NCBI GenBank assembly: GCA_029747015.1 | Contig: JAKOGI010000107.1 | Coordinates: forward strand, 194,606 to 258,605 | DNA: 64,000 nt | Direction of reading: 5' to 3' | Source: Carnegiea gigantea | Lineage: Eukaryota; Streptophyta; Magnoliopsida; Caryophyllales; Cactaceae | Shown here: one piece after another, positions 48,337 to 59,528 of the stretch | Layout: the number at the start of each line of letters is the position of its first letter | How positions within the stretch are numbered: position 1 is the stretch's first letter | Notes under the pieces: model-generated | The model's input: only the letters and a program-made list of their open reading frames with translations | Told to the model about the DNA's origin: nothing | Database searches by the model: none | Program-made: the position numbers and the translations under genes

Positions 48337-51300
48337 ACTATAAGAAAAAGGTCACCCTTCTGCACTTACCTAAGCATACATAAGTGTGGCAATGGAAACA
48401 AGGCAATTAAGAGTCCAGAGTTGTCTCCATGTAAAATAAGAGTAGGTAAAATATACCCACTCTTGTAACAGTGGGAGCATCTTGTGAGAGTATACGCGCA
48501 CATATTAAGTGTGGCGATTATATCTCCTTAATAGAAAGTCTACTCCCACAGATATTAAGCATGGTGGCCCTTTTTTAAAAGTAAAACTTTTAATAGATAA
48601 GTTGGGTACACTAGGGTGCAATTTAATTTGCTAAAAAAGAAAAAAAATTAAAAAGAAAATTTTCCTTTTTATAGTTGAAGTTTCATCGGTAAACCACTCA
48701 TAACTTTCATTTCATTTCTTCAATTCACTCACTCATTAGACATTCAAACCCATTCATTAGGGCTTCTGGACATCTCCATAGAGAACCTTCATCGGTCAAT
48801 TTGTTTTGGGATGCAATTGTTCTGATGCATAGCTAAATCTTTGCAATTGAATGCTTCATCGATTCTTAAAGGTATTATCTCTTCCCCCCCCCCTAAAACT
48901 CCAACTTGTTTGATCTGCTCATTCTATTTTTTTGTTCTTCTTTCAGTTTCCAAGCATATGGTGAAAAATAAGTAGATTGGAGTTTGCATTATTTGTAAAT
49001 TTTGGTTTTTGATAGTTCTCATATCTCTACAACGATGGTGGAATTATGATTTTCACTACTTATTCGATGAAATGCCTGAGCCTATGTTTGCTTGATTTTC
49101 AAACCAATGGCCGATGTTTCTTAATTTCTTCAATTGTTATAGGAGCCATACATGATGCACATTGTCAATGAGTATGGCATGAAGGAAAGGCTTAAGTTGT
49201 GGGAATTAGTGGTTATGATGTTTCAAAGATAAGTATTTTGCTTCAACGTTATTGTATTTGCAATGATTGTGAACTATGAAGGTGAAAGATTTGCTATGAT
49301 GTCGGGAACAAGCATGATAGCTACTCACATTTTAGGACTTGTGGCTCTAATCAAGAGGAAATTCCCCATATTCAGTCCAACATCTATTGCATTCCCTTTC
49401 AACAATAGCTTTACGTCATGACAAGGAAGGCGGGCTAATAATGGCCCCATGTGCTTATTCCAAGCTAGATGTGAACTAGTCTCCTGCAACTCTATTTGAT
49501 ATGGGTAGTGGATTTCTGAATGGAAATGCATCCCTAGACCTAAGACTAGTTTTTTATTCACGTAAGTCCCACTCTTGTGTTACGTAAATAATGGCATTTC
49601 AATGGTAGTTGGGTTTTGAAGGCTGTTTGTTTATCTATATATTTTTAACAGTAAGTAAGAAGTGATTACATAGGGGCAACAGTCACTTGGGTTTAAGCTA
49701 TTTACAAGTGACCTAAGACTTAACGTATTAACTTGTGAGAAGTGGGCACATCATCACTGTACTACTGTTACTTTGAATGTGAATTTTCCAACATAAAACC
49801 TGGTTGCCTCAACATAACTGCATTTCAATAGATGTTTTGATATTTCCTTTTCAAGATATAACACTAAATCATTAGGAAGATATTTTTTATTAAAAAAAAA
49901 TATTTCATCTTTTTGAAATATCTATGGTACCTATGCTTTTGGGATACAATGTAGGAGCTGGCTCAAAAACAAAGGGAGATAAAAAAGAGAAAGTAATATT
50001 TGAATTTTTCTTAATAATATGATCTTCTTATATCGTGAAAGCTTAGTTTTGATATGAATTCTACTTATATTTTTCTAAATTCATTATTGTAAGTGCCGTG
50101 GAAGGCATTGCTATAACTTTCTCCTGAGGGCAAGTACCCCTTTTGTCCCCCTTGATCTTCGACAATACTATGTAGTTTTTCTAAGTTCATTGCTGTATGT
50201 GTCTTGGAAGGCATTGGTAAACCTTTCTCCTGAGGGCAAGTACCCTTTTTATCCCCCTTGACCTTGCACAGTTCAGTATGGTAGCTTAGTTTTGACACGG
50301 ATTCTCTACTCTGTCACATTAGCCTTGCCACTTTCTTCAATGTTTTGCTAATTCTTATTTCACTTGTTGCAATCCTACAGCAAATTTGAAGATTTATAGA
50401 AAAAGGATTTATGATTCAAATTCTACAATTTAAGCTGATGACAAGGTAAATATCTCCTGTCTTCCCTATGTTTCGTGCATTTTCTTTCTTGAATTTCTAC
50501 TCTGTTGGCTATTTTTGCTTTCATGAACTTAGCATTGACTCTTACAAGCACAGATGCAATCCTATAAGCTTATTTCATAACTTAATTTGTTGTTATTTGC
50601 CTATTGTTAATCATGCATAGTCACAGTAACTTGTTTATGAAAATTAAATGGATGGAACCAGACGTTTAGGACTCATTATTCAGCTTAAGGTTAGATTATA
50701 AGGGCAACAACAAGTGGATTAGGTCTTCTAGATGATCGTCCCTTTTTATGAAGATCGAAAGAACGTTAATAGAATTCAAATATATTTATGCCATTTCGAA
50801 ATTATCTTTGAAGAACTTAGACAAAAAATAATTTGTAACTTGATTAAAAGTATATCTAAGGATTTTTTTGTATTTTACCTTGTAAGTAATGAATAGTGGT
50901 TTGAATGAAAAGTGATTCAATATATTTATATCTTTTTTTTTGGGTCAAAAAGTAGTATTCATACTTCTGCAAGTAATTGTTACAATTATCCAACCACAAG
51001 CAAATTATGATTATGTGACTGTAGAAAAGAAAATTCTAATTATTTGCGGTGAAATAATTCATTTTAATTTAGGAAGTAACGACAACTATAAGCATGGAGC
51101 AGAAAATTCCTTTCCTTTTGCATGCAATCCCCCAACTCCTACGAGTGTGGAAAGGATACTTATTTTACAATGCATAATATGCGAGGGGAGCCCTTCACAC
51201 ATATAAGCACGCAAGTGGCTGCTGCAACCACACATATAAGTGTGGACGGGTGATCTACTACCTCGCTTAATAACCGTGGCAAAAATTTCCCTACTGTTTC

Positions 51301-51353
51301 CCTACCCATGCTTAGCCTATGCGTGGTGAAGGCTTCTACCTTCACCTATAGGC
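48337..51353. mobile_element. Insertion in the LARD LTR, possibly CACTA-like
   Basis: This piece of about 3 kb is absent from the partner LTR. The left edge reads TACTATAAGAAAAAGG, close to CACTATAAGAAAA ends of plant CACTA elements after one C-to-T change. Both ends carry short subterminal words in both orientations (CATATTAAGTGTGG, ACATATAAGTGTGG, TTAAGCATGG, CCATGCTTAG), as CACTA elements do. A matching right terminus and 3-bp duplication are not clear. The interior shows a possible intron-like GGTATT...TTTCAG stretch (48870-48950) and a 2 x 106-bp tandem repeat at 50073-50283. No transposase was seen. Confidence 0.45.
50073..50283. repeat. Tandem repeat, 2 x about 106 bp
   Basis: Two diverged units share GGAAGGCATTG and TTTCTCCTGAGGGCAAGTAC. 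They produce a 77-codon minus-strand open frame that is repeat-derived. Confidence 0.75.
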
Positions 51354-51427
51354 TTGTGAATATGTCCCATAGTTGTTGGTTACTAGTCATAGCTATAGTA
51401 TGCACTTGCGGTATTTTTAACTCATCA
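51354..51427 (+). repeat. LARD family A 3' LTR, last part
   Basis: Resumes at CTTGTGAATATG and ends TTTTTAACTCATCA, matching 44371-44447 of the partner LTR. Confidence 0.75.
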
Positions 51428-51432
51428 AGTTA

Positions 51433-53350
51433 CTATTTATGCAGGCAGCAAAGGAAAGATGGTGACATTAATCGATCAAGAGAATTCTTTAAGGAATTAA
51501 AGAGAAAATAGGCAAGGAATTTTAGTGCAAAAAAGAGAAGTCTTCTATAAAGTAATTCACAGAAGTATGCAACCGCTTTCAAATGAGAAAGAACACCTAA
51601 GAAAGGTGAATGGACGAAAGAAGTTATAGTTCCTAAAAAAGGCACAAGTCAGAAAGGCCAAATATGAAACCCATTGTGAGAATTCAATAAAAAAAACAAT
51701 TATCAACACAAGCATGTGGAGCAATCAAGTCTTGCAATGTTTATTCATGTTACAGTTGCTAGTCACTCATTTCGAAGGAGGAGCAATATGAACCAATTGA
51801 AGCAAAACAATCAAGAGAAGGAATAATGAACATGCTTTCAAAAGCAAATGATGTACTTCTATTGTCTGTGCCTTCTAAGTAAAGTTGCATGCTTGAATGA
51901 AATGATGATTTGAAATGAATGTGATGCATGTTTTAAAGGGATCCTATTGAAGCAACGTGAAAAGGATATGGGGTCCCTAGAGGGATACGTCCACTTAAGG
52001 AAATGAAGGGCCTAGGAGTGTATACCTCCAAGCATTGAAAAATAAAGTTTTGATGAGCTCATTATGAAAGAGGATCCCATCTAAATGAACACTATGTTAA
52101 GAAAGAAAGTTTATGAAAGTATAAAGAATGCTTTCGTGAAAGTTTGAAAGAAAATGAATTTAAAATTGTTGTGCAAAACTCACTGGTCTTGAAAATAATA
52201 GTTTATAGTATAGAGATAGGTGTACTGGGTTTCGACTCATTCTTTGAAAATATTTTGTACTTTTGGTTTTAGGTAATGAAGTCTCAAAGCACGCTGGTAA
52301 AAGGAAAAGAAAGGAAAGAGTAAATACTGGCATCAAGAGTGTGATTCCTAGCTAACAAACATAAGAGTATTCATATAGTCTAATTAGCTCTTGGTTGTTC
52401 ACTAAACTAGACCCTAGGATATGTTTGCTCAATGTTTGATATCGAACATATGACGTAATTTCCTAGTAAAATGCATTTCATAAATGATGTAATAAAACTC
52501 AAGCTCATAAGCAAGGTTCTGTATAGTGCATGATGTTTATCAAGCTTCTCTTCAAGATGAATACACCTTAATGGTTTTGAAGAAAGTGAGCATTTATATC
52601 AAGCGCTCTAAAATGCTGAGTTTTGCACAAGGTGGCTTTACTTGAGGTAAAGTTTAACCTCAAAAGTTGTTGGATAAAGAAAAAAAAATTCGTAGTTTTA
52701 AGAGTCTTGTGCCTTTCGAGGGGCGGCAGTAATGCCCCTACCAAAAGTTCATTTCCATTGCATGCCTTTATGAGAAGAATATTTGTCTAAATTTTATGTT
52801 TAATAGTCAGGGCGTTGCACCTTTTTAATTCAGTGCAATGCTAAATTACTGTAAATTTTGTTTTAGCAACTGCAAGAGTGGCAATTCCCAGAGATTGAGC
52901 TACCAATGTTTAAATTAGAGATTGGAGAAATGAATGGTTGGATAGAAAATGTGAGAATGTAGGATATTTGATCGTGATCTGTGTAGGCTTGTAATCTTCC
53001 ACTTATTGGTGGGGATCGAATGTCTCGTCATTCCGATAGGAAGCTTTTTGATGGGCCTATTTGAGCTAGACATTTTTCTAAGAATTTCGTAAGTTGGGTC
53101 TATATTGTTAGAGTTGTCGATTACCTTACCCAACATAAATTCAATCTTAATGTTAAAGGAACTAGGAACATTGAAATGTGCAATATTTGATTGGTTGCTA
53201 AGAGCATCGACAACATCTAATAAGCAAGAGACTATTCTATTATGGGATGGGGAGCAAAGAAAAATTTGTTATTGCGACAGTCGATCAATTGATCCTTGGA
53301 GTATAGAGTGTCTATTTAAATGTCAATTGCAATGTTTTTTAATTATATTG
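51433..53350. other. Intergenic, no recognisable gene
   Basis: Purine-rich sequence without an open frame of note. It may be decayed transposon interior. Confidence 0.4.
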
Positions 53351-53354
53351 TATT

Positions 53355-54293
53355 TGGTGACAACGTATGAATTGGGATGAAAATTAATCACCTCATTGTG
53401 GATTACGGGTGTTCATCGGTCCAAATCGGACTAGACCGGACCAATTTGGACCGAGGACCGAACAAGGGAGAAGCTATAGACCGTAGACCGAATCAAATAA
53501 GTCATGGACCGGACCAAAAGAAATGGACCGGACCGGACCGAATTATCATGGTAGCAAAATTGAGAATTTGGATGATATCAAAAGAAGATATTTTTACGAC
53601 ATGAACATCTTACATTTGTTTCGATATGAACTATTTCAACATATTTCAACTATGAAAAAAAAAATTTCAATATTCTTGAACATATGAGTAATTAGAAGTT
53701 GCAAAAAAAATTGAAATTGAACAAGTAAAAAGCTGGTTTTCTAATTTTTTTTTATTCAGTCTTCGATCTGCACTGGTGGGCCAGGGGACCGGATCGGACC
53801 GGACGAAGACCGAATAAAAAAAATTTGTGGATCATGGACCAGACTGAATGAATTCGTTCTGGTCCGGTCCGGTCCGATCCAAGCTGATCTTCGATCCGAA
53901 TCAGGTTTGGACCAAATAATGAACAGCCGTATTGTGGATACTGTAAGGTTAAACAATTAGGACATGCAAGAGTTTTACATGATGCAGTGTCACTTGAGTA
54001 AGTTGCACCATGGATTTAGGAGGGTAGTTTAATTGGGCCCCTCGTCACCTACTTAATCAAAGTGTTTTGCATCTCCATTTTATTTGAACAACTTATTTTA
54101 GTTGTTAATCTGTCCATTCACTTTGACAAAGCGTTTCTTTTTCTTCCATCGGTTATCACTCCACCATTCAAGTAGTGGTGTTAAGTTTCTAGCAACCTTG
54201 TTCTATTTCTTCCTCTCCTAGCAATAGTTTCGACTCTACCTCCTCCCCACAATGACAAATATAGGGAGAGGGGACCATATATCTCAAGGAATT
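53355..54293. repeat. Direct duplication unit A, carrying a hAT MITE
   Basis: Starts TTGGTGACAACGTATGAATTG and is homologous to unit B starting at 54300. It contains the MITE 53404-53931. Its last 140 bp (54150-54290) match 55925-56072. Confidence 0.7.
53404..53931. mobile_element. hAT MITE (528 bp), 8-bp target duplication
   Basis: The ends TACGGGTGTTCAT and, reverse-complemented, TACGGCTGTTCAT are flanked by the perfect 8-bp duplication TTGTGGAT (53396-53403 and 53932-53939). Subterminal regions are dense in GGACCG/CGGTCC words in opposite orientation at the two ends, and the middle is AT-rich. The duplicated unit B (54294-54545) shows the uninterrupted target. Confidence 0.92.
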
Positions 54294-56080
54294 ATACTAG
54301 ATTTGGTGACATTGTATGAATTGAAATGAAAATTATTCCTCTTGTTGATTCTCTAAGCCAAACTATAGGACATAGAAGACCTTTACATGATGCAGTGTCG
54401 GCTGAGTAAGTATGCACTTAAATTTGGAAGGGTAAGTTAATTGGGCCCCTCCTCACCTAATTAATCCAAGTGCCTTGTATGTCCATTTTATTGGGTGACT
54501 TGTGTGTGTTGTTAATGCATGGTGTTTCTTTTTCTTTCATCTGTACTCTCTCAGAAAATAGGATTGGATAATGATGATAGGAATAGATACGAATTTTTGA
54601 GAGCTACATATTTAGGCCGTGTTCGGCAACAACGTTTTGGGTTGCGTTTAGTATTTTGATTATGTCAATATACTAATTAGTTAATTTCTAGTGTTTGGTA
54701 AACTAGTGTTTTGATTAGTATTTCAAGTAGCGTTTATTGTTTTAAACAGCGATTTTGAAAAGTTAATAGTATTGATGTTTGACATTTAAAAATAGCGTTT
54801 CATATTTTTTAGCAAAACAAATCCTTTAAAAATTTTATCTTTGGAAATCATCTATATCTTTTTATGTCCATTTACATTAATCAGCTAGCTTAATGGCTAA
54901 ATTTACCGAACTTATTAGTTTCAAATGCTAATCTAAACAGTTATCTACTAACAGCTAAATTAAAAATGATATCCACTATTTGAACCACTATCGACTACCT
55001 GAACCGCTATCTGCTACCTAAACAGCTAATTTTACCGAATAGGGCCTTAATCACTACATGAACTTATTTCAAACAAGGTTGGAAATATTTTTTTTGAAGT
55101 TTTGAAGTTTGGGAGGAATACCTCAGTTGTTGGGAGGCAGAAGTGCGGGATTATTTTCACCTCAAGAAGTCCCAAGATTTACTTTCATCCCATATTTAGT
55201 TTGATGCAATTCATTCTAGATAAGCCTACATATAGCCAAAAAGAGTAATGCATTTATCTTCATTAATGGTACAAACTTTGCCACTTAAATATTATACTAG
55301 ATTTTAAACACGTGTGTTGCACGGGTTGTTTTAAAATGTTACTTCAATTATGATTATTTTTCAAATTTTATAATTAATTTGATAATCAATATTTATTAAT
55401 GTTTAGTGATCCCAAATGTCTTCTTATCTATCACATATTAGAATTATTTAATTTCCTTCTCTCATTATACATACTTCTTTAAATAAACTTTTTATTGTGC
55501 TTTTAATTTTATAATTAATTTGATATAATGTATATTATACACCATGGGGATATGTACTTTCACCTACTAAGTATACATATTTTTTTAAAGTGTATTTGTC
55601 ATATGGACAAATTTTAATATATGCCGTTGATGTGACTTATCGGAATATGTGCTCCTACGAGTATAATATAGGCTTTGTTAATTTGATGAATAGTGTTTAT
55701 TAATGCTTAGTGATAATATTAAGATATCTGAATTATTTAATTTCTTCACTTTTTAAATGCAACATTAAATATATTTTTTATTGTGATATTAATAATATAT
55801 TTTCTAATTAAAATAAAATATTAATTAAGGTATTAATTATTAGTGAGATCCGTGTCTTTATCATAGCATTCACACTCACTTTTAAATATATGTGTGTGTG
55901 AGAGAGAGTGTTTGTGTAATTTCAATTCGATTACTATCACTCCACCATTCCAGTAGTGGCGTTAAGTTTCCAGTGGCATTGTCCTATTTATTCCTTTCCT
56001 AGCCCTAGTTCTGACTCTGACCCTCCTCAACACAACAAATACAGGAGGGGGAGGGGGCAGATATCTCAAGGACTTTTGAT
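54294..56080. repeat. Direct duplication unit B, interrupted by a 1.4-kb insertion
   Basis: 54294-54540 and 55926-56080 together correspond to unit A. Between them, about 54541-55925 is foreign to unit A and holds a MITE (54615-55046) and AT-rich sequence with the word ACACGTGTGTTGCACGGG near 55308. Confidence 0.65.
54615..55046. mobile_element. Tourist-like (PIF/Harbinger) MITE
   Basis: The ends GGCCGTGTTCGGCAA and, reverse-complemented, GGCCCTATTCGGTAA are flanked by TTA (54612-54614 and 55047-55049). The 432-bp AT-rich interior has no coding capacity. Confidence 0.75.
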
Positions 56081-56859
56081 GTTGGCTCGTGGAATTGGAT
56101 GTTGAGTCATGGAATTAACGCCACCTTTCTAAATCTAAACTAGACATAGATTTGATATTTTACTATCTCAACTTTGTAATGTGTATTCCCCCCCCCCCCC
56201 CAAAAAAAAAAAAAAAAGCCGGCTAATGGATACTCTATACATGCACGTATGTTTTGCTAGAGGCTAGCTTACTCTACAGTATTTATTTTTTAAAAAAAAA
56301 AAAGCAAAAGTAAAATGCAACAATTTTACAGGTAATGTTGAAGTTCTGTAACGTAATTTATTGATAGAGTGGAGCTATCATTTGTTAGTAAAAGTGACTA
56401 TCTTAATGTAGGAAATTTATCTGTCATCAATTATTATCAACCTATAAAAACTTGCATAACTCTCAACACAAATTATTTTATTTACAAAATCCACATCTGA
56501 CCCTGCGTGAATGCAGGATGCTTGTGCATCGGGCTGCCCACATCTGAAATTTTAATGAAAATAAGAGTCAAATTATTCAAACTCATCTATATTAATATCA
56601 AAATCTTTAATCGTTACTATTGTAGAAATTCTACTAATACTAATCTATCTATTCCAGTATACCGACACACTAATATAGACGCAACCCTAAAAAGGGTACA
56701 AAGTGAAGAAGTCATAATTGGTGGGGAGTTGGAGTGACTAGTGAATTTCTCGAGGGGAGGGAAACTGATCTTTGCCCAACCAGGCTAACACCACCATCAG
56801 ATGCTAACGTTCTACACGTCGTGTGCGACTTCTTTTATTGCTACTTGTCAATAGGCTCG
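56081..56859. other. Intergenic, homopolymer C/A tract
   Basis: Contains a run of about 14 C followed by about 15 A near 56190-56217, which is prone to sequencing error. No gene recognised; the 76-codon frame at 56507-56737 shows no motif. Confidence 0.45.
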
Positions 56860-56874
56860 ATACTGACTGGTGTT

Positions 56875-56996
56875 ATCAATGAGATCTTAGCATAATGGTA
56901 AAGACTAAAGTATTTGATCTCTTAGGTCTCAGGTTTGATTTCCTTCCCCCATTGTATTGTATTGTCCAATATGGCTTCTAGGGATTAAAAAAAAAA
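56875..56996 (+). mobile_element. tRNA-derived SINE with 15-bp target duplication
   Basis: The head has an A-box-like TTAGCATAATGG and a B-box-like AGGTTTGATTTCC. The body ends in a poly(A) run of about 11. It is flanked by ATACTGACTGGTGTT (56860-56874) and ATACTGACTAGTATT (56997-57011), 13 of 15 identical. The body differs from the SINE at 6598, so it is probably another family. Confidence 0.8.
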
Positions 56997-57011
56997 ATAC
57001 TGACTAGTATT

Positions 57012-57310
57012 TGTGTACTTCTTAAATTTTTAATATTCCAGATTACGCATTCATTCTTCGTTCATTCATCATGTGCTTTAGTTGCAAACATTAAGCTCAA
57101 TCAATTTTAGGCTTTAACCCTCGGAAATAAAAATTCGGGATCTATTGAACATGTATTATATATTTCCTTAGGCTTAATGAAGATATCGACATTCAAATAT
57201 TTTTCATCTTAAAATTTAATAAATATGGTGAATAAAAGTTGAGTTATAGAACCATTTATATCTTGCAGCAGAGTTAATTGGAAATTTATGTACATTATTA
57301 TGAAATCATA

Positions 57311-57311
<1 letters not shown>
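57012..57311. other. Intergenic, nothing recognised
   Basis: AT-rich sequence leading into the (AT)n tract. Confidence 0.5.

Positions 57312-57398
<87 letters not shown>
57312..57398. repeat. (AT)n microsatellite, insertion target
   Basis: About 43 AT units directly abut the left LTR of the mosaic copia. The tract continues at 61164-61202 beyond the right LTR, so the element split one microsatellite. Confidence 0.95.
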
Positions 57399-57403
<5 letters not shown>

Positions 57404-58039
57404 GGTTTTATGGCCCAAAATCTCGGGTTTAGGCACGGGGTGACCATGCTGCATGGGCACGGGCGTGCCGCGACATAGAAGACCGAAGAACAGAGCAGCA
57501 GAGAAGTGACACGGTGTGCCCGTGCCATGTGGCACGGTCGTGCCACATGGCACGACATGACCGTGCCGCCCTGGCACGACCGTGCCAGGGGAAATTTTCT
57601 GCCGACTTAAAGTGGCGGCTAGGGTTGCGCTTTGGTGACGGTTTTGGAAGGTGGTAGCTAGGGTTTTCAGGGGAAAACCCTGCCTCACAGACCCTATATA
57701 AAGGGGGTCTAGGGCCTTGTTTCAAAACACACTTCAGTACTCATAAACACATTGAGAGGTAAAAGTCGTTTGTGAGAGATTACAATAGAGAGATTGTAAT
57801 TCTGCTCTTTGATCGAATCACTGAGGTGATTGTGATCGTGGTGTACTTTCCTGCTCATAGTGAATTGTTCTGGTGCTGTCGCCGTCCGTGGTTTTTCCCA
57901 CATTGGGTTTTCCACGTTAAATTCCTGTGTTCTTGTTCTCTTCCTATTGTTCTGTTATTTGTGATTGGTTGAATTTCTGATTTTCTATTGCATCCTATCG
58001 CTTCCGCTATACTGTTATTCTGATATTAATTTCCTAACA
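57399..58039 (+). repeat. Mosaic copia 5' LTR
   Basis: TATATAAA at 57695-57702 marks the promoter. The U3 part (57430-57600) is packed with GGCACG/CGTGCC inverted words. The LTR ends TTTCCTAACA. Confidence 0.92.
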
Positions 58040-58262
58040 AGTGGTATCAGAGCTCTGGTTATAGGATGTCTTCTATCATGAGGGTAGATATTCAGAAATT
58101 CGATGGAGAGATTAGTTTTAATCTCTGGAAGGGTGCAGATGAGAGCAGTTCTCATTCAGCACGGGTTGTGGAAGGTTCTGAAGGGACCTCACGTAAAACC
58201 CGAGAAGATAACTGACGAACAATGGGCAGCAGACCAAAAGAAGAGGCGTGGATCGTTGACGG
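58040..58262 (+). repeat. PBS-gag segment, copy A
   Basis: Contains the PBS and the gag start (MSSIMRVDIQKFDGE...). Compared with copy B (59106-59326) it differs by two extra single bases in G runs and one substitution. The extra bases break its frame. Both copies end their similarity exactly after GTTGACGG. Confidence 0.9.
58042..58053 (+). promoter_or_regulatory. Primer-binding site, initiator tRNA-Met
   Basis: TGGTATCAGAGC lies two bases after the 5' LTR. The same motif recurs at 58700-58711 and 59108-59119 inside the element. Confidence 0.92.
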
Positions 58263-58697
58263 TTGGTGGCCAAGACATATGTTTGCGGCTAGGATTGAAC
58301 CCTTGGTACCTGTGGGGCTTCCCTATAAATACTAGGTTGTTTAACCTTGTTTGATGCGGTGCAACTTGGGAGTGCCTGTGGGCAATTTCCTTTTCTATTC
58401 CACTTTTTGTTGGGAGTTAGTATTGAGAGATTTTCGTTGTAATTGATCTCTTTCTTGGGTGTTTGAGATCTGTGTCTCTCTTGTTGTTGATCTCTGTATT
58501 GGGAATGAGATCGTTCTGTACTAACTCATATGATAGTGGATTTTGTGTCGGTGTTGCCGCCCGTGGTTTTCTCCCGTTTTGGGTTTCCACGTAAATCTTG
58601 TGTGTCGCTGTTTTGTTCATGTTATTCTGGTTTGAATTTCTGAATATCTATTTCATCCTATCGCTTCCGCTATTATTACCGCTCTAATTTCCTAACA
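58263..58697 (+). repeat. Partial LTR of a related copia element
   Basis: The end (TATTTCATCCTATCGCTTCC ... TTTCCTAACA) is similar to the host LTR end, and a GTTTTGGGTTTCCACGT stretch is shared, but the earlier part differs. It is followed by a PBS at 58700. It looks like the R-U5 part of a relative's LTR. Confidence 0.75.
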
Positions 58698-58699
58698 AG

Positions 58700-58923
58700 T
58701 GGTATCAGAGCCGATGGTGCGTTCGGCTAGGCAACAAAAAGGTGTGGCATGGTGGACCCCATGGACGAGCTTGGTGAAATGACACGCAGGTGTTGATCGA
58801 GCGGTAATACGTGTGCTGCAGCGTGGCTCGATGGTATGGATAAGCTCTTGATGGGTGGCTTGACACCTTGGTAAAGGCTTCCGCTCAAGGGGGAGCTTGT
58901 GCACTCATGTGTAAGGGGGAGAT
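58700..58923 (+). mobile_element. PBS and interior of a TRIM-like element
   Basis: Starts with TGGTATCAGAGCCGATGG, has about 200 bp without coding capacity, and ends with a polypurine tract (TAAGGGGGAGAT) before the next LTR. Its small size and lack of genes match terminal-repeat retrotransposons in miniature. Confidence 0.65.
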
Positions 58924-59105
58924 TGTTGGGAACGTCACACATGAGTAAAGAAGTCCCACATCGGGAGTTTGAGAAGAAGGGTCATGGAATATAAGTCAAG
59001 TGGGCTACTCCTCCTATTGCCAATTGGTTTTAGGATGGAACCTCACTTGGACTTGTTGCCATAGACCGTAGTTGAAGTGGGCTCCCTCCTTGGATCTCCC
59101 TAACA
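58924..59105 (+). repeat. TRIM-like LTR (182 bp)
   Basis: Begins TGTTGGGAACGTC, holds AGTCCCACATCGG, a word common in plant TRIM LTRs, and ends CTCCCTAACA. It is directly followed by the second PBS-gag copy. Confidence 0.7.
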
Positions 59106-59326
59106 AGTGGTATCAGAGCTCTGGTTATAGGATGTCTTCTATCATGAGGGTAGATATTCAGAAATTCGATGGAGAGATTAGTTTTAATCTCTGGAAGGTG
59201 CAGATGAGAGCAGTTCTCATTCAGCACGGTTGTGGAAGGTTCTGAAGGGACCTCACGTAAAACCCGAGAAGATAACTGACGAACAATGGGCAGCAGACCC
59301 AAAGAAGAGGCGTGGATCGTTGACGG
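59106..59326 (+). repeat. PBS-gag segment, copy B
   Basis: A direct repeat of 58040-58262 located 1,066 bp downstream, with the frame intact across the two G runs where copy A has extra bases. Confidence 0.9.
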
Positions 59327-59336
59327 ATGAGGAATT

Positions 59337-59527
59337 TGGTCCAAGGTGGAGTTTGTTGGGATTTGTCCCAAATTCCTTTGCCGGTTTTGGAAATAAATAA
59401 AGTTATTTCCTTTTATGAGATTATTTCTTGGCATCCAAGATCATGTTGTGTGTTTGAGATCTTCTGTATTATGAAAATTATATTATTTCCATACTTTGGG
59501 TTGAAGATTTTTCCTTTTTTGGAAAGT
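59337..59527 (+). repeat. 3' internal end plus partial LTR of a third element
   Basis: TTTGGTCCAAGGTGGAG is nearly the same as the element's own 3' internal end (60483-60500, TTTTGGTCCAAGGTGAAG). It is followed by TGTTGGGATTTGTCCC, an LTR start different from the host LTR. After about 175 bp gag coding resumes with DDEDKA. Confidence 0.6.
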
Positions 59528-59528
59528 T

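Larger units (their letters stand above)
43156..51427 (+). mobile_element. Large nonautonomous LTR element (LARD family A), with insertion in 3' LTR
   Basis: The left LTR 43156-44447 (TGTTCAGTCCC to CTCATCA) and right LTR 47101-51427 (TGTTCAATCCC to CTCATCA) are homologous, but the right one is split at about 48337-51353. A degenerate primer site (TTTTTTGCGTTGTTGCC, 44450-44466) resembles the TGGCGCCGTTGCC site of plant gypsy elements. The 3' internal end has AGATGTGGGCGTATT, a weak polypurine tract. The flanking 5-mers AGTGA (43151-43155) and AGTTA (51428-51432) agree at four of five positions. The interior carries only a gag-like fragment. Confidence 0.75.

Noticed and set aside
57772..57972. 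Open frames in the copia LTRs (57772-57972 and 60896-61096)
   Set aside because: Both are the same piece of LTR sequence downstream of the TATA box. They are present because the LTRs are duplicates and match no known protein that I can recall.
58924..59105. Cassandra-type TRIM with 5S rRNA promoter in the LTR
   Set aside because: The LTR has the CCCACATCGG word of TRIMs, but I see no 5S-like internal promoter sequence.
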